DNA of 64,000 bases from Saccharopolyspora hordei (GCF_013410345.1 NZ_JACCFJ010000001.1:5193001-5257000), one strand, 5' to 3'. Positions 36,428 to 46,116 are shown, counted from the stretch's first letter. A program made the numbers and translations. The notes: a model not told the origin generated them from the sequence alone.

Positions 36428-36439
36428 GGCGCCTCCGTT

Positions 36440-38116
36440 TCAGCCCCGGGTCAGTTTGCGGTGTGTCACTCGGTGCGGACGGGCCGCCTCCGCGCCCAGC
36501 CTATCGATCTTGTTCTGCTCGTAGCCCTCGAAGTTGCCCTCGAACCAGAACCACTTCGCCGGGTTCTCGTCGTCGCCCTCCCACGCGAGGATGTGGGTGG
36601 CGACGCGGTCCAGGAACCAGCGGTCGTGGGAGATGACCACGGCGCAGCCGGGGAACTGCTCGAGCGCGTTCTCCAGCGAGCTCAGGGTCTCCACGTCGAG
36701 GTCGTTGGTCGGCTCGTCCAGCAGGATCAGGTTGCCGCCCTCCTTGAGGGTCAGCGCCAGGTTGAGCCGGTTGCGCTCACCACCGGAGAGCACGCCGGCC
36801 GGCTTCTGCTGGTCCGGGCCCTTGAAGCCGAACGCGCTCACGTAGGCGCGCGACGGCATCTCGACCTGACCGACCTGGATGTAGTCCAGTCCGTCGGAGA
36901 CGACCTCCCAGACGGTCTTCTCCGGGTCGATGTTCTCGCGGTTCTGGTCGACGTAGGACAGCTTGACGGTGTCGCCGATCTTGACCGTCCCGGCGTCCGG
37001 CTCCTCCAGCCCCACGATGGTCTTGAACAGCGTCGTCTTGCCGACGCCGTTCGGGCCGATGACGCCCACGATGCCGTTGCGCGGGAGGCTGAACGACAGG
37101 TCGTCGATGAGCAGGTTGTCGCCGAAGCCCTTCTTGAGGTGTTCCACCTCGACCACGACGTTGCCCAGGCGCGGCCCCGGCGGGATCTGGATCTCCTCGA
37201 AGTCGAGCTTGCGGGTCTTCTCCGCCTCGGCGGCCATCTCCTCGTAGCGGTTCAGACGGGACCGCGACTTGGTCTGGCGCGCCTTGGCGTTGGAGCGCAC
37301 CCACTCCAGCTCGTCCTTGAGGCGCTTCTGGAGCTTGGCGTCCCGCTTGCCCTGGACCGCCAGGCGCTCGGCCTTCTTCTCCAGGTAGGTGGAGTAGTTG
37401 CCCTCGTACGGGTAGGTCCGGCCTCGGTCCAGCTCGAGGATCCAACCCGCGACGTTGTCCAGGAAGTACCGGTCGTGGGTCACGGCGAGGACAGCGCCCG
37501 GGTAGTTCGCCAGGTACTGCTCCAGCCACAGCACGCTCTCGGCGTCGAGGTGGTTGGTCGGCTCGTCCAGCAGCAGCAGGTCCGGCTTGCTCAGCAGCAG
37601 CTTGCAGAGGGCGACCCGACGCCGTTCACCACCGGAGAGGTGCTTGACCTCCGCGTCCGGCGGCGGGCACCGCAGCGCGTCCATGGCTTGCTCCAGCTGG
37701 GAGTCCAGTTCCCACGCGTCGGCGTGGTCCAGGTCCTCCTGGAGCTTGCCCATCTCCTCCATCAGCTCGTCGGAGTAGTCGGTCGCGAGCTGCTCGGCGA
37801 TCTCGTTGAAGCGGTTCAGCTTCTGCTTGATCTCGCCGACGCCCTCCTCGACGTTGCCGAGGACCGTCTTCTCCTCGTTGAGCGGAGGTTCCTGCTGCAT
37901 GATGCCGACCGTGTAGCCCGGCGACAGGAACGCCTCACCGTTGTTCGGCTGGTCGAGTCCCGCCATGATGCGCAGCACGGTCGACTTGCCAGCCCCGTTG
38001 GGCCCGACGACGCCGATCTTGGCGCCCGGGTAGAACTGGATCGTCGCGTTGTCGAGGATGACCTTGTCACCATGCGTCTTGCGCACGTTCTTCATGGTGT
38101 AGATGAACTCGGCCAT
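36440..38116 (-). CDS. ettA: ABC-F translation factor EttA
   Basis: 558 residues from the ATG at 38116. Two ATPase cassettes: Walker A GPNGAGKST at 38-46, signature LSGGERRRVAL and LLLLDEPTNHLD in the first; GPNGVGKTT, LSGGERNRLNL and LILLDEPTNDLD in the second. The first cassette carries the arm and the charged linker between them (KAERLAVQGKRDAKLQKRLK), as in EttA. It binds the ribosomal E site and couples elongation to the ATP/ADP ratio. There are no membrane segments. Its gene follows the TPR gene's start by 12 bases in the opposite order, so they may share a transcript (ettA first). Confidence 0.95.
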   Translation of the reverse strand: MAEFIYTMKNVRKTHGDKVILDNATIQFYPGAKIGVVGPNGAGKSTVLRIMAGLDQPNNGEAFLSPGYTVGIMQQEPPLNEEKTVLGNVEEGVGEIKQKLNRFNEIAEQLATDYSDELMEEMGKLQEDLDHADAWELDSQLEQAMDALRCPPPDAEVKHLSGGERRRVALCKLLLSKPDLLLLDEPTNHLDAESVLWLEQYLANYPGAVLAVTHDRYFLDNVAGWILELDRGRTYPYEGNYSTYLEKKAERLAVQGKRDAKLQKRLKDELEWVRSNAKARQTKSRSRLNRYEEMAAEAEKTRKLDFEEIQIPPGPRLGNVVVEVEHLKKGFGDNLLIDDLSFSLPRNGIVGVIGPNGVGKTTLFKTIVGLEEPDAGTVKIGDTVKLSYVDQNRENIDPEKTVWEVVSDGLDYIQVGQVEMPSRAYVSAFGFKGPDQQKPAGVLSGGERNRLNLALTLKEGGNLILLDEPTNDLDVETLSSLENALEQFPGCAVVISHDRWFLDRVATHILAWEGDDENPAKWFWFEGNFEGYEQNKIDRLGAEAARPHRVTHRKLTRG

Positions 38117-38531
38117 ACTGGAATCGTAGTTGCGTCCCGTGCCGGGCCGCGCACGCGGTCCCCCAGCGCACCCCTGCCGATCTCCGCGCCCGACGCACCA
38201 GTCCCGCACCACCTCCTTCCCGCTGGCGCTCGTCGTGTGCGGCGACGATCAGCGAGCAGGCGGCGAGGGACCGACCGGCACCAGCGCCCGCACCCCTCGA
38301 CGCGGCGGCGACGCGCACGTGCGCGGGGCGTGGTGACCGCTCAGCGCGGGGCGCACGACTCCCGCGGGGACGTGGCCGGCAGCGTTCGTCTTCCCAGGCA
38401 TCTCCGTCGCCTCCCCTTCCTCGGGAAACCTCGCGGCCGATCTCCGGCGCGCACCCCCAGGTTGCCGGATCATCGCCACGCAGCGCGACGGATTTACCAC
38501 GCTCTGTGCGAACTCTGGCCGATCGGCCGAG
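38117..38531. other. Intergenic stretch upstream of ettA
   Basis: About 415 bases. On the minus strand, a 50-codon frame beginning MPGKTNAAGHVPAG (ATG at 38401) has gaggaaggggagg upstream, but its product is not recognisable and its end is Pro/Arg-rich. Otherwise it presumably holds the ettA promoter. Nothing else is seen. Confidence 0.35.
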
Positions 38532-40559
38532 TCAGCTGCCCCGCTGGTCGTCCTGCCGGGCGAGCCGCTTGAGCATCTCGTTGTAGGCGGCCAGCTCCGC
38601 ATCACCGTCCGCATCGGCCTTCCGGTCCATCCTGCGGGCCGCCCGGTTGTCCGCCCGGGACCACTGCACCAGCAGCGCGAGCATGACGACCACCAGCGGG
38701 ATCTCACCGGAGGCCCACGCCAGCCCGCCGCCGAGCCGCTGGTCGGCGAGCAGGTCGGTGAGCCACGGCAGGCCGAGCCCGCGGTAGAAGTCCCCGCCGA
38801 TCACGGTCGCGGACATCATCAGCGCGATGCCGAAGAAGGCGTGGAACGGCATGGACGCGAAGACCAGCCCGACCTTGCCCATCGGCGGCAGCGGCCGCGG
38901 CGCGGGGTCGATCCCGATCACCGGCCAGTAGAAGACGTAGCCGACCAGCAGGAAGTGCGCGTTCATCGCCAGGTGCGCCCAGTGCTCGGTGAGCGCCACG
39001 TCGAACAGCCCGGTGAAGTACAGGGCGTAGAACGACCCCACGAACAGCACCAGCGCGACGATCGGGTTGGTGAGCCACCGCGTCACCGGGGAGTGCACGA
39101 ACGCCAGCAGCCACTCCCGCGGCCCCGGGGGCCGCCCCTTGCCCGCGGGCTTGAACACCCGCAGCGCCAGCGAGGTCGGCCCGGCCAGCACCAGCAGCAC
39201 CGGGGCCAGCATGGACAGCAGCATGTGCTGCCCCATGTGCACGCTGAACACCGCGGGGGCGTACTTGCCGATGCCCGACGAGGTGGCCACCAGCAGCGTC
39301 GCGCAGCCGCACAGCCAGGCGACGGTGCGCCCGACCGGCCACTGGTCGCCGCGCTGCCGCAGCCGGCGCACGCCCACCAGGTAGAGCGCGGCCATGACCA
39401 GCGCGAGAGTGCCGTAGACCAGGTCGAACCGCCAGTCGAACAGCAGGCGGGAGGCGTCCGGCGGCTCCGGCAGCGGGTAGCCGACCAGCAGCTCGACCCG
39501 GTCCGGGACCGCTCGCGCCACCTCGTCCGGCGGAGGGGTGCGCCCGAGCGCGACGGCGATGCCGAGGGTGGCGAACATGACCAGCGCCTCGACCGCCCCG
39601 AGCCGCAGCAGCGCCGCCGCGCCACTCCGCTCCTCGATGCGCCGCACCACGCTGCGCCGCTGCACGTACCCGAACACGCCGAGCACCACCAGCGCGACGA
39701 TCTTGAGCAGCAGGAGCAGGCCGTAGGTGGTGGTGAACAGCTGCCCCGGGGTCATCCGCACCAGCGCGTTGATCACCCCGGACAGCGCCATCGCCGCCCA
39801 GCACACCAGCGCGACCAGCGAGAACCGCCGCGCGACCAGCGGCAGGTGCGCACCGCCGCGGGCGGCGTGCGCCACCAGCGCCACTAGGCCGCCGACCCAC
39901 AGCGCCGCGCCGAAGAGGTGGAACAGCAGGCTGTTGGTGGCGACGTCGTGCGCACCGCCCGAGGCGGAGTGACCGGTGGCGATCACCGGGAACAGGCCGA
40001 GCAGGCCCAGGCCGAAGGCGACGACCGTCCAGCCCCACGACAGCACGGCGCGGCAGACCAGCACCACCACGAAGGCGATCACCGCGGTGATGACCCACGC
40101 CTTCGCCTGCTCCAGCGCGTCCACCAGCCCGAACAGGACCTCGGTGTCGAGCACGTCCCCCACCGGCCGCCCGGTGGCGTCGGCGGCGAGGAACGGCACC
40201 ACCAGGACCGCGCCCACGCACCACACCGCACCGGCCCAGCTGGCCGCGCGGACCGCGGCGTAGCCGTCCGCGGCCAGCGCACCCGAGCGCTGCGCGGGGA
40301 TGCCGAACGCGGCGAGCAGCAGCGACCCGATGCACACGACCGCACCGACTTCCGCGACCACCCGCACCACCGGCAGCCCGTACTGGGTGAGCGGTCCGGG
40401 GTCCGGCAGCCCCAGGAGCGCGTAGGAGGCGCCCGCGGAGAGCGCGGTCAGCGCGGCGGCGACGAGGGCGGCCAACACGGCGGCGGTGACGATCAGCACA
40501 CCCACGGAGCTGGACGGACGCCGTTCCGGTGCGTTTTCCTGAGCGGTCTCGGATGGCAC
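38532..40559 (-). CDS. Fused CopD-like / cytochrome c oxidase assembly (CtaG-like) membrane protein
   Basis: 675 residues, ATG at 40559. About 14 transmembrane helices in two blocks. The N-terminal half is CopD-like copper-handling (GAALWVGGLVALVAHAARGG, LVCWAAMALSGVINALVRMT). The C-terminal half is of the caa3-CtaG type (FSVHMGQHMLLSMLAPVLLV, HEXH-like AHLAMNAHFLLVGYVFYWPV, and FHAFFGIALMM). His and Met residues in the helices are potential copper ligands. It probably delivers copper to the aa3 oxidase or handles periplasmic copper. It is divergent from the DUF3558 lipoprotein gene. Confidence 0.9.
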   Translation of the reverse strand: MPSETAQENAPERRPSSSVGVLIVTAAVLAALVAAALTALSAGASYALLGLPDPGPLTQYGLPVVRVVAEVGAVVCIGSLLLAAFGIPAQRSGALAADGYAAVRAASWAGAVWCVGAVLVVPFLAADATGRPVGDVLDTEVLFGLVDALEQAKAWVITAVIAFVVVLVCRAVLSWGWTVVAFGLGLLGLFPVIATGHSASGGAHDVATNSLLFHLFGAALWVGGLVALVAHAARGGAHLPLVARRFSLVALVCWAAMALSGVINALVRMTPGQLFTTTYGLLLLLKIVALVVLGVFGYVQRRSVVRRIEERSGAAALLRLGAVEALVMFATLGIAVALGRTPPPDEVARAVPDRVELLVGYPLPEPPDASRLLFDWRFDLVYGTLALVMAALYLVGVRRLRQRGDQWPVGRTVAWLCGCATLLVATSSGIGKYAPAVFSVHMGQHMLLSMLAPVLLVLAGPTSLALRVFKPAGKGRPPGPREWLLAFVHSPVTRWLTNPIVALVLFVGSFYALYFTGLFDVALTEHWAHLAMNAHFLLVGYVFYWPVIGIDPAPRPLPPMGKVGLVFASMPFHAFFGIALMMSATVIGGDFYRGLGLPWLTDLLADQRLGGGLAWASGEIPLVVVMLALLVQWSRADNRAARRMDRKADADGDAELAAYNEMLKRLARQDDQRGS

Positions 40560-40651
40560 ACACCGAGCGTAACCGTCGAGGCGGTTCGTCCCTTCGCAGG
40601 ATGCCTCGCCGGCTGGTGATCTGTGCCGCGGTGGACCGCTACGGTAACGCC

Positions 40652-41194
40652 GTGATCGCTGTTCGCCGCAGTGCGCCGCTGCTGCTCCTGTGCGCCGTCA
40701 CCGCCTGCTCGACGCCGGTGCCCGGCGAGCCGGTCCCGGCCGTCGGGTTCCAGGAGCCGCCGACGAGAGCCACCGCGGTCGGGCAGCACTCGCTCCCCGC
40801 CAGCGTCGACCCGTGCACGCTGCTGACCCCCGAGGACCTGGTGGCGCTCGGCGGCACCGCGGGGCCGCCCCGCCCGGACCAGCCGATGCCGGGGGTGTGC
40901 AGCTACCCGCTGACCAGCGCGCCGGCGAACGCCGCGGCGGTGGGCCTCTACCACCCGCTCGAGGTGGTCGCGGCACGCCAGCCGGGCGGGGTGGCGGTGG
41001 AGGTCGAGGGCAGATCGGCCTGGCTGTACTGCGAGCTGGTCGACGGGCACCAGACCTGCACCGCCACCACCGCGCTCGCGCCCGACCGCTCGTTGCTGAC
41101 CATGCTGACCGTCGAGGGCGCCTCCGCCGCGGACACCACCGACCACCTGTTCGGGTTGACCACGGCGGCGTTGCACCGCCTGACATCGCGCTGA
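40652..41194 (+). CDS. DUF3558-like lipoprotein
   Basis: 180 residues from the GTG at 40652. A lipoprotein signal peptide is clear: basic n-region, LLLLCAVTAC with the lipobox Cys at about residue 20. After a Pro/Thr-rich tether comes a small domain beginning with VDPCTLLTPEDLVALGG and carrying further Cys pairs (GVCSYPL, YCELVDGHQTC), characteristic of the actinobacterial DUF3558 family. It is anchored outside the membrane. The function is unknown. Confidence 0.8.
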   Translation: MIAVRRSAPLLLLCAVTACSTPVPGEPVPAVGFQEPPTRATAVGQHSLPASVDPCTLLTPEDLVALGGTAGPPRPDQPMPGVCSYPLTSAPANAAAVGLYHPLEVVAARQPGGVAVEVEGRSAWLYCELVDGHQTCTATTALAPDRSLLTMLTVEGASAADTTDHLFGLTTAALHRLTSR

Positions 41195-41338
41195 CCTGCG
41201 AGGACGCCTGTCGTTACGGTTCTGGGTCTTCGATCAGCTTGCCGTTCGGTACCGGGTCGGCAACGGTGCGGCGTCGATGCAACGGCCAGGACCGCTGCCC
41301 GCTACCCTGCATGCTTGCAGCTCAGCGGAGCACACCAT

Positions 41339-41412
41339 GCCCCCATAGCTCAGCTGGATAGAGCGGAGGACTTCTAATCCTTAGGTCGCAGGTTCGAGTC
41401 CTGCTGGGGGCG
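41339..41412 (+). tRNA. tRNA-Arg (anticodon TCT)
   Basis: A 74-base cloverleaf: acceptor GCCCCCA (41339-41345) pairs with TGGGGGC (41405-41411), then discriminator G. The D arm is GCTCAGCTGGATAGAGC, the anticodon arm reads GGACT-TCTAA-TCC with anticodon TCT, and the T arm GCAGG-TTCGAGT-CCTGC is perfect. The CCA end is not encoded (bases after the discriminator are CAA). Confidence 0.96.
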
Positions 41413-41615
41413 CAACACCGCAGGTGAGGCGCGAGGGACCGGACCCCGTCAAGATCAACTCTCACCTTACCCCCACCTCTGCGCCCGGCTGCGCCCCCGT
41501 CACCCGCGCGCGAGGTCGGCGGGGTGGCCGCTGGGGCACCTGGTGCGGAACATCCCGGCGGTGAGCCGGGTTGCTGGGTGTGGAGGTCCCGGCCGCACTC
41601 GCCAGGAGGACGATC

Positions 41616-42047
41616 ATGACTGCTTCCTCGTTCGACCCGCGTGACCTGCTCGCGAAGAGCCGGCTCGGCGTGCTCGCCACGATCAAGTCCGACGGTGTCC
41701 CCCAGCTCTCCCCCGTGACGCCGTACTACGACCGGGAGGCCGAGGTCGTGCTCATCTCGACGACCGAGGGACGGGCCAAGACGGCCAACCTGCGGCGGGA
41801 CCCGCGTGCCGCGCTCGAGGTCACCAGTCCCGACGGCACCGCCTGGGCCACCGCCGAGGGAACGGTGACGCTCACGGGCCCGGGCACCGATCCGCACGGC
41901 CCCGAGGTCGAGGCACTGGTGGGCTACTACCGCCGCGCGGCCGGCGAGCACCCGGACTGGGACGAGTACCGGTCGGTGATGGTCTCCGACCGCAGGGTGC
42001 TGGTCACCTTGGCGGTCTCCCGGGTCTACGGCGCCAGGATCCGCTGA
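41616..42047 (+). CDS. PPOX-class F420-dependent oxidoreductase
   Basis: 143 residues, ATG at 41616 with aggagga 6 bases upstream. Split-barrel flavin/deazaflavin fold: the N-terminal LLAKSRLGVLATIKSDGVPQ, SPVTPYYD, RAKTANLRRDPRAALEVTS, and the tail VMVSDRRVLVTLAVSRVYG are hallmarks of mycobacterial F420-dependent Rv1155-like proteins. It probably reduces a small substrate with F420H2. It stands alone between the tRNA gene and the convergent csb2 relic. Confidence 0.85.
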   Translation: MTASSFDPRDLLAKSRLGVLATIKSDGVPQLSPVTPYYDREAEVVLISTTEGRAKTANLRRDPRAALEVTSPDGTAWATAEGTVTLTGPGTDPHGPEVEALVGYYRRAAGEHPDWDEYRSVMVSDRRVLVTLAVSRVYGARIR

Positions 42048-42096
42048 GCGGCGCAGGATCGCCCGCGGCGGCACGGTTTGCGAGGCCTGACCGGTC

Positions 42097-42772
42097 CTAG
42101 CGCCGGGGCGCGAGGAGGCCCATCCGAGGTACCGCTGCGCGCCCAGCACGACCGGGCCGCGGACCGGTTCGGGGAACTCCAGCAGGACGTGCAGGAACGG
42201 CCGCGGCACCTTCTCCTGCCGCGCCAGGTCCCGCCGCCCGAGGAACGCCCCACCCCGCAACATCGGATCCCGCCCGGTCACGACGGAGGTCGGCGCAGGC
42301 AGACCGACCCGTGCACAGGCACGGCTGATCTCGGCCTCTTCCCCGTCACGACCGAAGAACCGGTCCAGCACCATCGGCGTCACGCTCGCCCACCGCCGGG
42401 ACGGGCCGAGCCACCACTCCGGGGCCAACGGGGAGCCGGAGACGCTGCTCCGTCGGAGCCGTAGACGCGCATCGGTCAACCTGAGCTCGAAGCTGTCTGA
42501 CAGTCCTGCGTCGATCGTCTTGACGAGGTCGTCCCGCCCGCCTGGAACCAGCACGCCGACCCCGAGCACATCACCACTGGCCTCGGCGTGCCCGGCGTCG
42601 AGCAACGGGAGGCAGGCGACGTGGAGGTGGTCCTGCCGTCGTGCCCACTGATCTCCGGCGGAATGGGATCGGACACGCGGCTCATGACGGTCTTCCGCAG
42701 GCATCCGGCGACCGCTCCGGCCATCTTGCCCCGAACTCGAACGTGCTGTGGGAACGCGTGCGTGAGCATCAC
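42097..42772 (-). pseudogene. csb2: csb2 (Cas5u6u, type I-G/I-U CRISPR) pseudogene fragment
   Basis: On the minus strand, one frame from 42772 reads AVAGCLRKTVMSRVSDPIPP and ISGHDG. A one-base loss near 42633 moves the sense to HLHVACLPLLDAGHAEASGD through RRWASVTPMVLDRFFG, GLPAPTSVVTGRDP and RGPVVLGAQRYLGW. A second lost base near 42108 is needed to reach GLLAPRR and the TAG at 42097-42099. These are the conserved blocks of Csb2 (GSU0054 family), the fused Cas5/Cas6 subunit that cuts crRNA in type I-G systems. The N-terminal half is missing. It is clearly dead as it stands. Confidence 0.82.
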
Positions 42773-43338
42773 GCGGCACCGGTCCGGACGTTCTGGACGC
42801 CGGTCGGCGGCGAGGAGAGGATCGGGGCGTGGTGCGTGTGCCGGCGGAACGCACTGCCGTGCTGCATGATCCGAGACTCATGGTCAACCGGCCGGTCACA
42901 TGGGCGAACACCGCAGAAGTTGGCGATTGCACCATGTCGATCGGACGAGCTGCGCTCGTGTTCCACAGATCAGACGAGCGGTTCCGGTCGCGGTCCACGG
43001 GGTTGGAGGAGCCCGAGCCCTCCACGGCCGGTCTCCGGCGCATCCTGCACTGACAAAGCGACCGCGTCAGCGTCACGACGTCATGCGTCCATGAGGTCAT
43101 GAGACCTCACAGCCGACTGCGCCGAGGCCAGGTTCGGAAACCGGATCGAACGATCTGGCACACCGACACGTCACGCGGGGCGTGGCCGCCAATCCGGAAG
43201 AGCTTCATCCGACTCTTCCCGCGGCGTCTGAGGACAGCCTCGGCATCGGCCAAGGCGCAACCTGGGCGGATCTGCGACAACCCCACCTGATCGAGCGATG
43301 AAACGCGTGTTCGACGCTGGCAGTGTGGAGGTGTGGAC
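42773..43338. other. Decayed stretch without an intact gene
   Basis: About 565 bases between the csb2 relic and the DUF222/HNH gene. Base composition is less GC-rich than the surroundings and all frames are short. One plus-strand frame (42829-43053, with TWANTAEVGDCTMSIGRAAL) looks protein-like but belongs to no family I recognise. Remains of other cas genes would be expected here but none could be read. Confidence 0.4.
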
Positions 43339-44694
43339 GTGTTGGCGTTGGTGTCGCGGTCGAGTGTGGACGGTGGGTGTGCACAGTCGACGATGGCGGC
43401 GTGCTCGGATGCCGAACTGGAGGCGGTGATCCGCGATGCCGAGGCCGTGATGCGCGCTGCGATGGCGTTGCAGGTGCAGGCGATCGCCGAAGCCGAGGAC
43501 CGTGGTCTCCCGGCCGAGCAGGGAGCCCGCACGACCGAGACGTGGGTGCAGGAGAAGCTGAACATCGCCGGCGGGGAGGCGAAGACCCGGGTCCTGGTGG
43601 CGCGGAAGGCGACCGACCACACCACGCTGCACGGCGAGCCGATCCCCGCAGAACTTCCGGCGACCGCCCGGGCGATCAGCACCGGTGCGATCACGGTGGC
43701 GCACGCGCGAGTGATCATCGACGGCGTTCGGCGGATGGAGCCGGTCAGCACGCCCGCTGAGCAGCGGCAGGCCGAGGCCGTGCTCGCTGACTGGGCTCGC
43801 GGGTTCTCCCCGCACGAGTTGGCGAAGCTGGCGGAGCGGATCCGCTACTGCTTCGACCAGGACGGCGCCTACCGCGACGAGCAGACCCAGCACCGGCTGC
43901 GGGAGCTGCACTACGGCACGGCAGCCGACGGCATGACGGTGGTCAACGCCCGTCTCGACCGGGAGACCGGGGCGAAGTTCCGCGCGGCCCTCGAACCCCT
44001 CGCCGCACCGCGCCCTGCGGAGGACGGCGAACCCGATCCGCGCACGCCCGGTCAGCGCAACGCCGACGCCCTCGACGCGCTGCTGGACATCGCCCTCGGC
44101 TCAGACCGCCTGCCGCGCGCCGGCGGCCAGCGCCCGCACCTCACGGTGACCATCGACTTCGACGACCTCACCCGCGCGCTCCGCACCGAGCAGCCCGGCC
44201 TTCCCGGCACCCTGACGGCGAACGGTCAGCCCATCACCGCGGAGAACGTCCGGCGCCTGGCCTGCGACGCCGAAGTCCTGCCGGTCGTCCTCGGCAGCGA
44301 CAGCCTCCCCCTCGACATCGGCCGCGCACAGCGCACCGCACCGCCGCACCTGCGGGCCGCACTCCTGGCACGGGACGGCACGTGCGCGTTCCCGTCCTGC
44401 GACCACCCGCCGGGCACCCCCGACGCCCACCACATCACGAGCTGGATCGACGGCGGCGCCACCGACCTGTCGAACCTCGTCATGCTCTGCGGCCACCACC
44501 ACAGGGCCGTCCACCACCAGCACTGGCAGATCACCGTCGAAGACGGCCGCCCGATCTTCACCCCACCGCCCACCATCGACCCCACCCGCCGACCGCGCCC
44601 CGGAGGCCGCCCCACCAGCACCGACCACACCACCCTCCTCCGCCAGGTCATCCCCCGACCACGCCAACCGGAGGCCACACCCGCCCACACCTGA
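43339..44694 (+). CDS. DUF222/13E12-family HNH endonuclease
   Basis: 451 residues from the GTG at 43339, with GGAGG 7 bases upstream (an earlier GTG at 43333 is too close). The N-terminal DUF222 helical region includes ARTTETWVQEKLNIAGGEAK, TGAITVAHARVII and the segment GTAADGMTVVNARLDRETGA. The C-terminal HNH reads CAFPSCDHPPGTPDAHHITS, WIDGGATDLSNLVMLCGHHH, RAVHH. This family is abundant, multi-copy and mobile-like in Actinobacteria. It separates the csb2 relic from the CRISPR arrays, so it may have been inserted into the old CRISPR-Cas locus. Confidence 0.88.
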   Translation: MLALVSRSSVDGGCAQSTMAACSDAELEAVIRDAEAVMRAAMALQVQAIAEAEDRGLPAEQGARTTETWVQEKLNIAGGEAKTRVLVARKATDHTTLHGEPIPAELPATARAISTGAITVAHARVIIDGVRRMEPVSTPAEQRQAEAVLADWARGFSPHELAKLAERIRYCFDQDGAYRDEQTQHRLRELHYGTAADGMTVVNARLDRETGAKFRAALEPLAAPRPAEDGEPDPRTPGQRNADALDALLDIALGSDRLPRAGGQRPHLTVTIDFDDLTRALRTEQPGLPGTLTANGQPITAENVRRLACDAEVLPVVLGSDSLPLDIGRAQRTAPPHLRAALLARDGTCAFPSCDHPPGTPDAHHITSWIDGGATDLSNLVMLCGHHHRAVHHQHWQITVEDGRPIFTPPPTIDPTRRPRPGGRPTSTDHTTLLRQVIPRPRQPEATPAHT

Positions 44695-44770
44695 GCCGCC
44701 CCACCCCCGGGACGGCCACCCCCGCACGCCTTGGAACAGGCGCGAGCGGTCCGGCGCGAAGCGGCCCGGG

Positions 44771-44917
44771 CACGAACCGCTCGCGGGACAAAACAGCAGG
44801 TCAACGGCGGCATAGCAGCTGTGTAAGATCGAACCGCGACTCGCGAGCGATCTCCAACCGAGACCGCTCGCGGTGATCTTTGAAACCGCAGCTCAGAAGG
44901 CCCGTAATCGCCAAGCA
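44771..44917 (+). promoter_or_regulatory. CRISPR leader, copy 1
   Basis: 147 bases ending at the first repeat of array 1. It matches the leader at 45971-46116 along its whole length: CGAACCGCTCGCG, AAAACAGCAGGTC, TAAGATCGAAC, GAGCGATCTCCA and GATCTTTGAAACC appear in the same order and spacing. The repeats lie on its right, so transcription would run in the plus direction. Confidence 0.75.
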
Positions 44918-45170
44918 GTGTCACCGGCTCTCGCAGCCGGTCCCCATTGAGGCGGGCAGTCGGTCCACATCCGCTCCTCGCCGAGTGCCTTGTGTCACCG
45001 GCTCTCACAGCCGGTCCCCATTGAGGCCCGTAGGCGCGGGCGGCGCCGATACCCCGGTTCTGGTGTCACCGGCTCTTCAGACCGGTCCCCATCGAGGCTG
45101 GGACACGAAGTGGCAGATGTAGCCGACGATGGTCAGCGTCACCGGCTCTCGAAGCCGTCCCCCTTGGCGT
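44918..45170 (+). CRISPR. Short degenerate CRISPR array 1 (four repeats, three spacers)
   Basis: Three 36-bp repeats at 44918-44953, 44992-45027 and 45063-45098, each starting GTGTCACCGGCTCT and ending CCCCATTGAGGC (third copy CCCCATCGAGGC). They carry an internal dyad around GGCT...AGCC. A decayed fourth repeat lies at about 45136-45170 (CGTCACCGGCTCTCGAAGCC then a disrupted end). Spacers are 38, 35 and 37 bases. Variation in the stem and the broken last repeat indicate an old, inactive array. The repeat type agrees with the csb2 relic nearby. Confidence 0.85.
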
Positions 45171-45970
45171 GCCCTTGCGCTTCTTCGCTCCTCGCAGTCG
45201 AGTAGGGCCGTCACCAGCCAAGCTGGGCCGCCCCTGCGCATGCCTCGGCCCGACGCGGCTTTTCCTCCTCCAGGAACGCGCCGGTGCTGCTCTCAGTTCT
45301 GACCCCCTCGTGCGCCAACGACAAGGACGGCTGGCGTGTTGCCACACGGCACGTCGACCATCAGTCGACTTCCGCTCGTGCCAGTCAGTTTCAGCGATCG
45401 TCGGCGCATCTTGGCAGTTCGTCCCCAGTGGACGTGGCAGATCCAATCCTCGATGTGTTGCACGACCTGCCTCGCTCCCTTGGCGTGTGCCGACACCGCA
45501 CAGTCGGGAGCGGCTCACGTGGCAACCTCCCGGCCTGTCACGAGAGTTCACGCCCGCAAACCTCAAGAGTCATCACTCGCCACTGTGGCATCAGCGCCCC
45601 ACGCGACCCGGCCGTAGGAGCGCCGTGGGCCATGCTTGCAGCTGAACCGCTCGCACTCACCGGGCATCACCACCGCCGCGCGAGCTTCGACCGGGTCGAC
45701 CCATCCGCGCGCCACCTGAACCCGACCTCGTCACGGGGGCCGCACTGATCGAGCACGGCCAAGGCTGGGCATGGCGCCAGAGGGGACAGCGGAGCAGACG
45801 TCCCCGTCACGGCCGCCGATCGCGTGCGAGGGTGGTGCAGGAGGCAGTGTCGGTGCCGTCAAGCCGCTCGACCCACTGACGGGACGCCTCCCCGCGGGGA
45901 GCCGCTTTCAGGTTCTTACCTCCAGACGCCCGAAGGCCGGTGCGAGCACCCCAACGCGAACCTCCCCAGG
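45171..45970. other. Gap between the two CRISPR arrays, no intact gene
   Basis: About 800 bases. Frames on both strands are short and broken, and base composition is less GC-biased than elsewhere. The minus-strand reading GARQVVQHIEDWICHVHWG near 45430-45480 looks protein-like but has no identifiable family. No further repeats or spacers were found. It could be a degraded insertion that split one array locus, or the product of a duplication. Confidence 0.4.
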
Positions 45971-46116
45971 CACGGACCGCCCGCACACCAAAACCGCAGG
46001 TCACGTCGGCAATCACACGTATGCAAGATCGAACGGCGCTACGTGAGCGATCTCCAGTCGGGACCGCTCGCGATGATCTTTGAAACCCCAGCTCAGGGGC
46101 CCAAAAACCCTCAGCC
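45971..46116 (+). promoter_or_regulatory. CRISPR leader, copy 2
   Basis: 146 bases ending at the first repeat of array 2. It is collinear with the leader at 44771-44917: CGGACCGCCCGCA, AAAACCGCAGGTC, CAAGATCGAAC, GAGCGATCTCCA, GACCGCTCGCG and GATCTTTGAAACC. The match supports duplication of leader and first repeat. Confidence 0.75.

Noticed and set aside
41322..43100. 592-codon minus-strand frame through the tRNA and PPOX gene
   Set aside because: It crosses a real tRNA and a real plus-strand gene; only the part at 42108-42630 has sense, as part of the csb2 relic.
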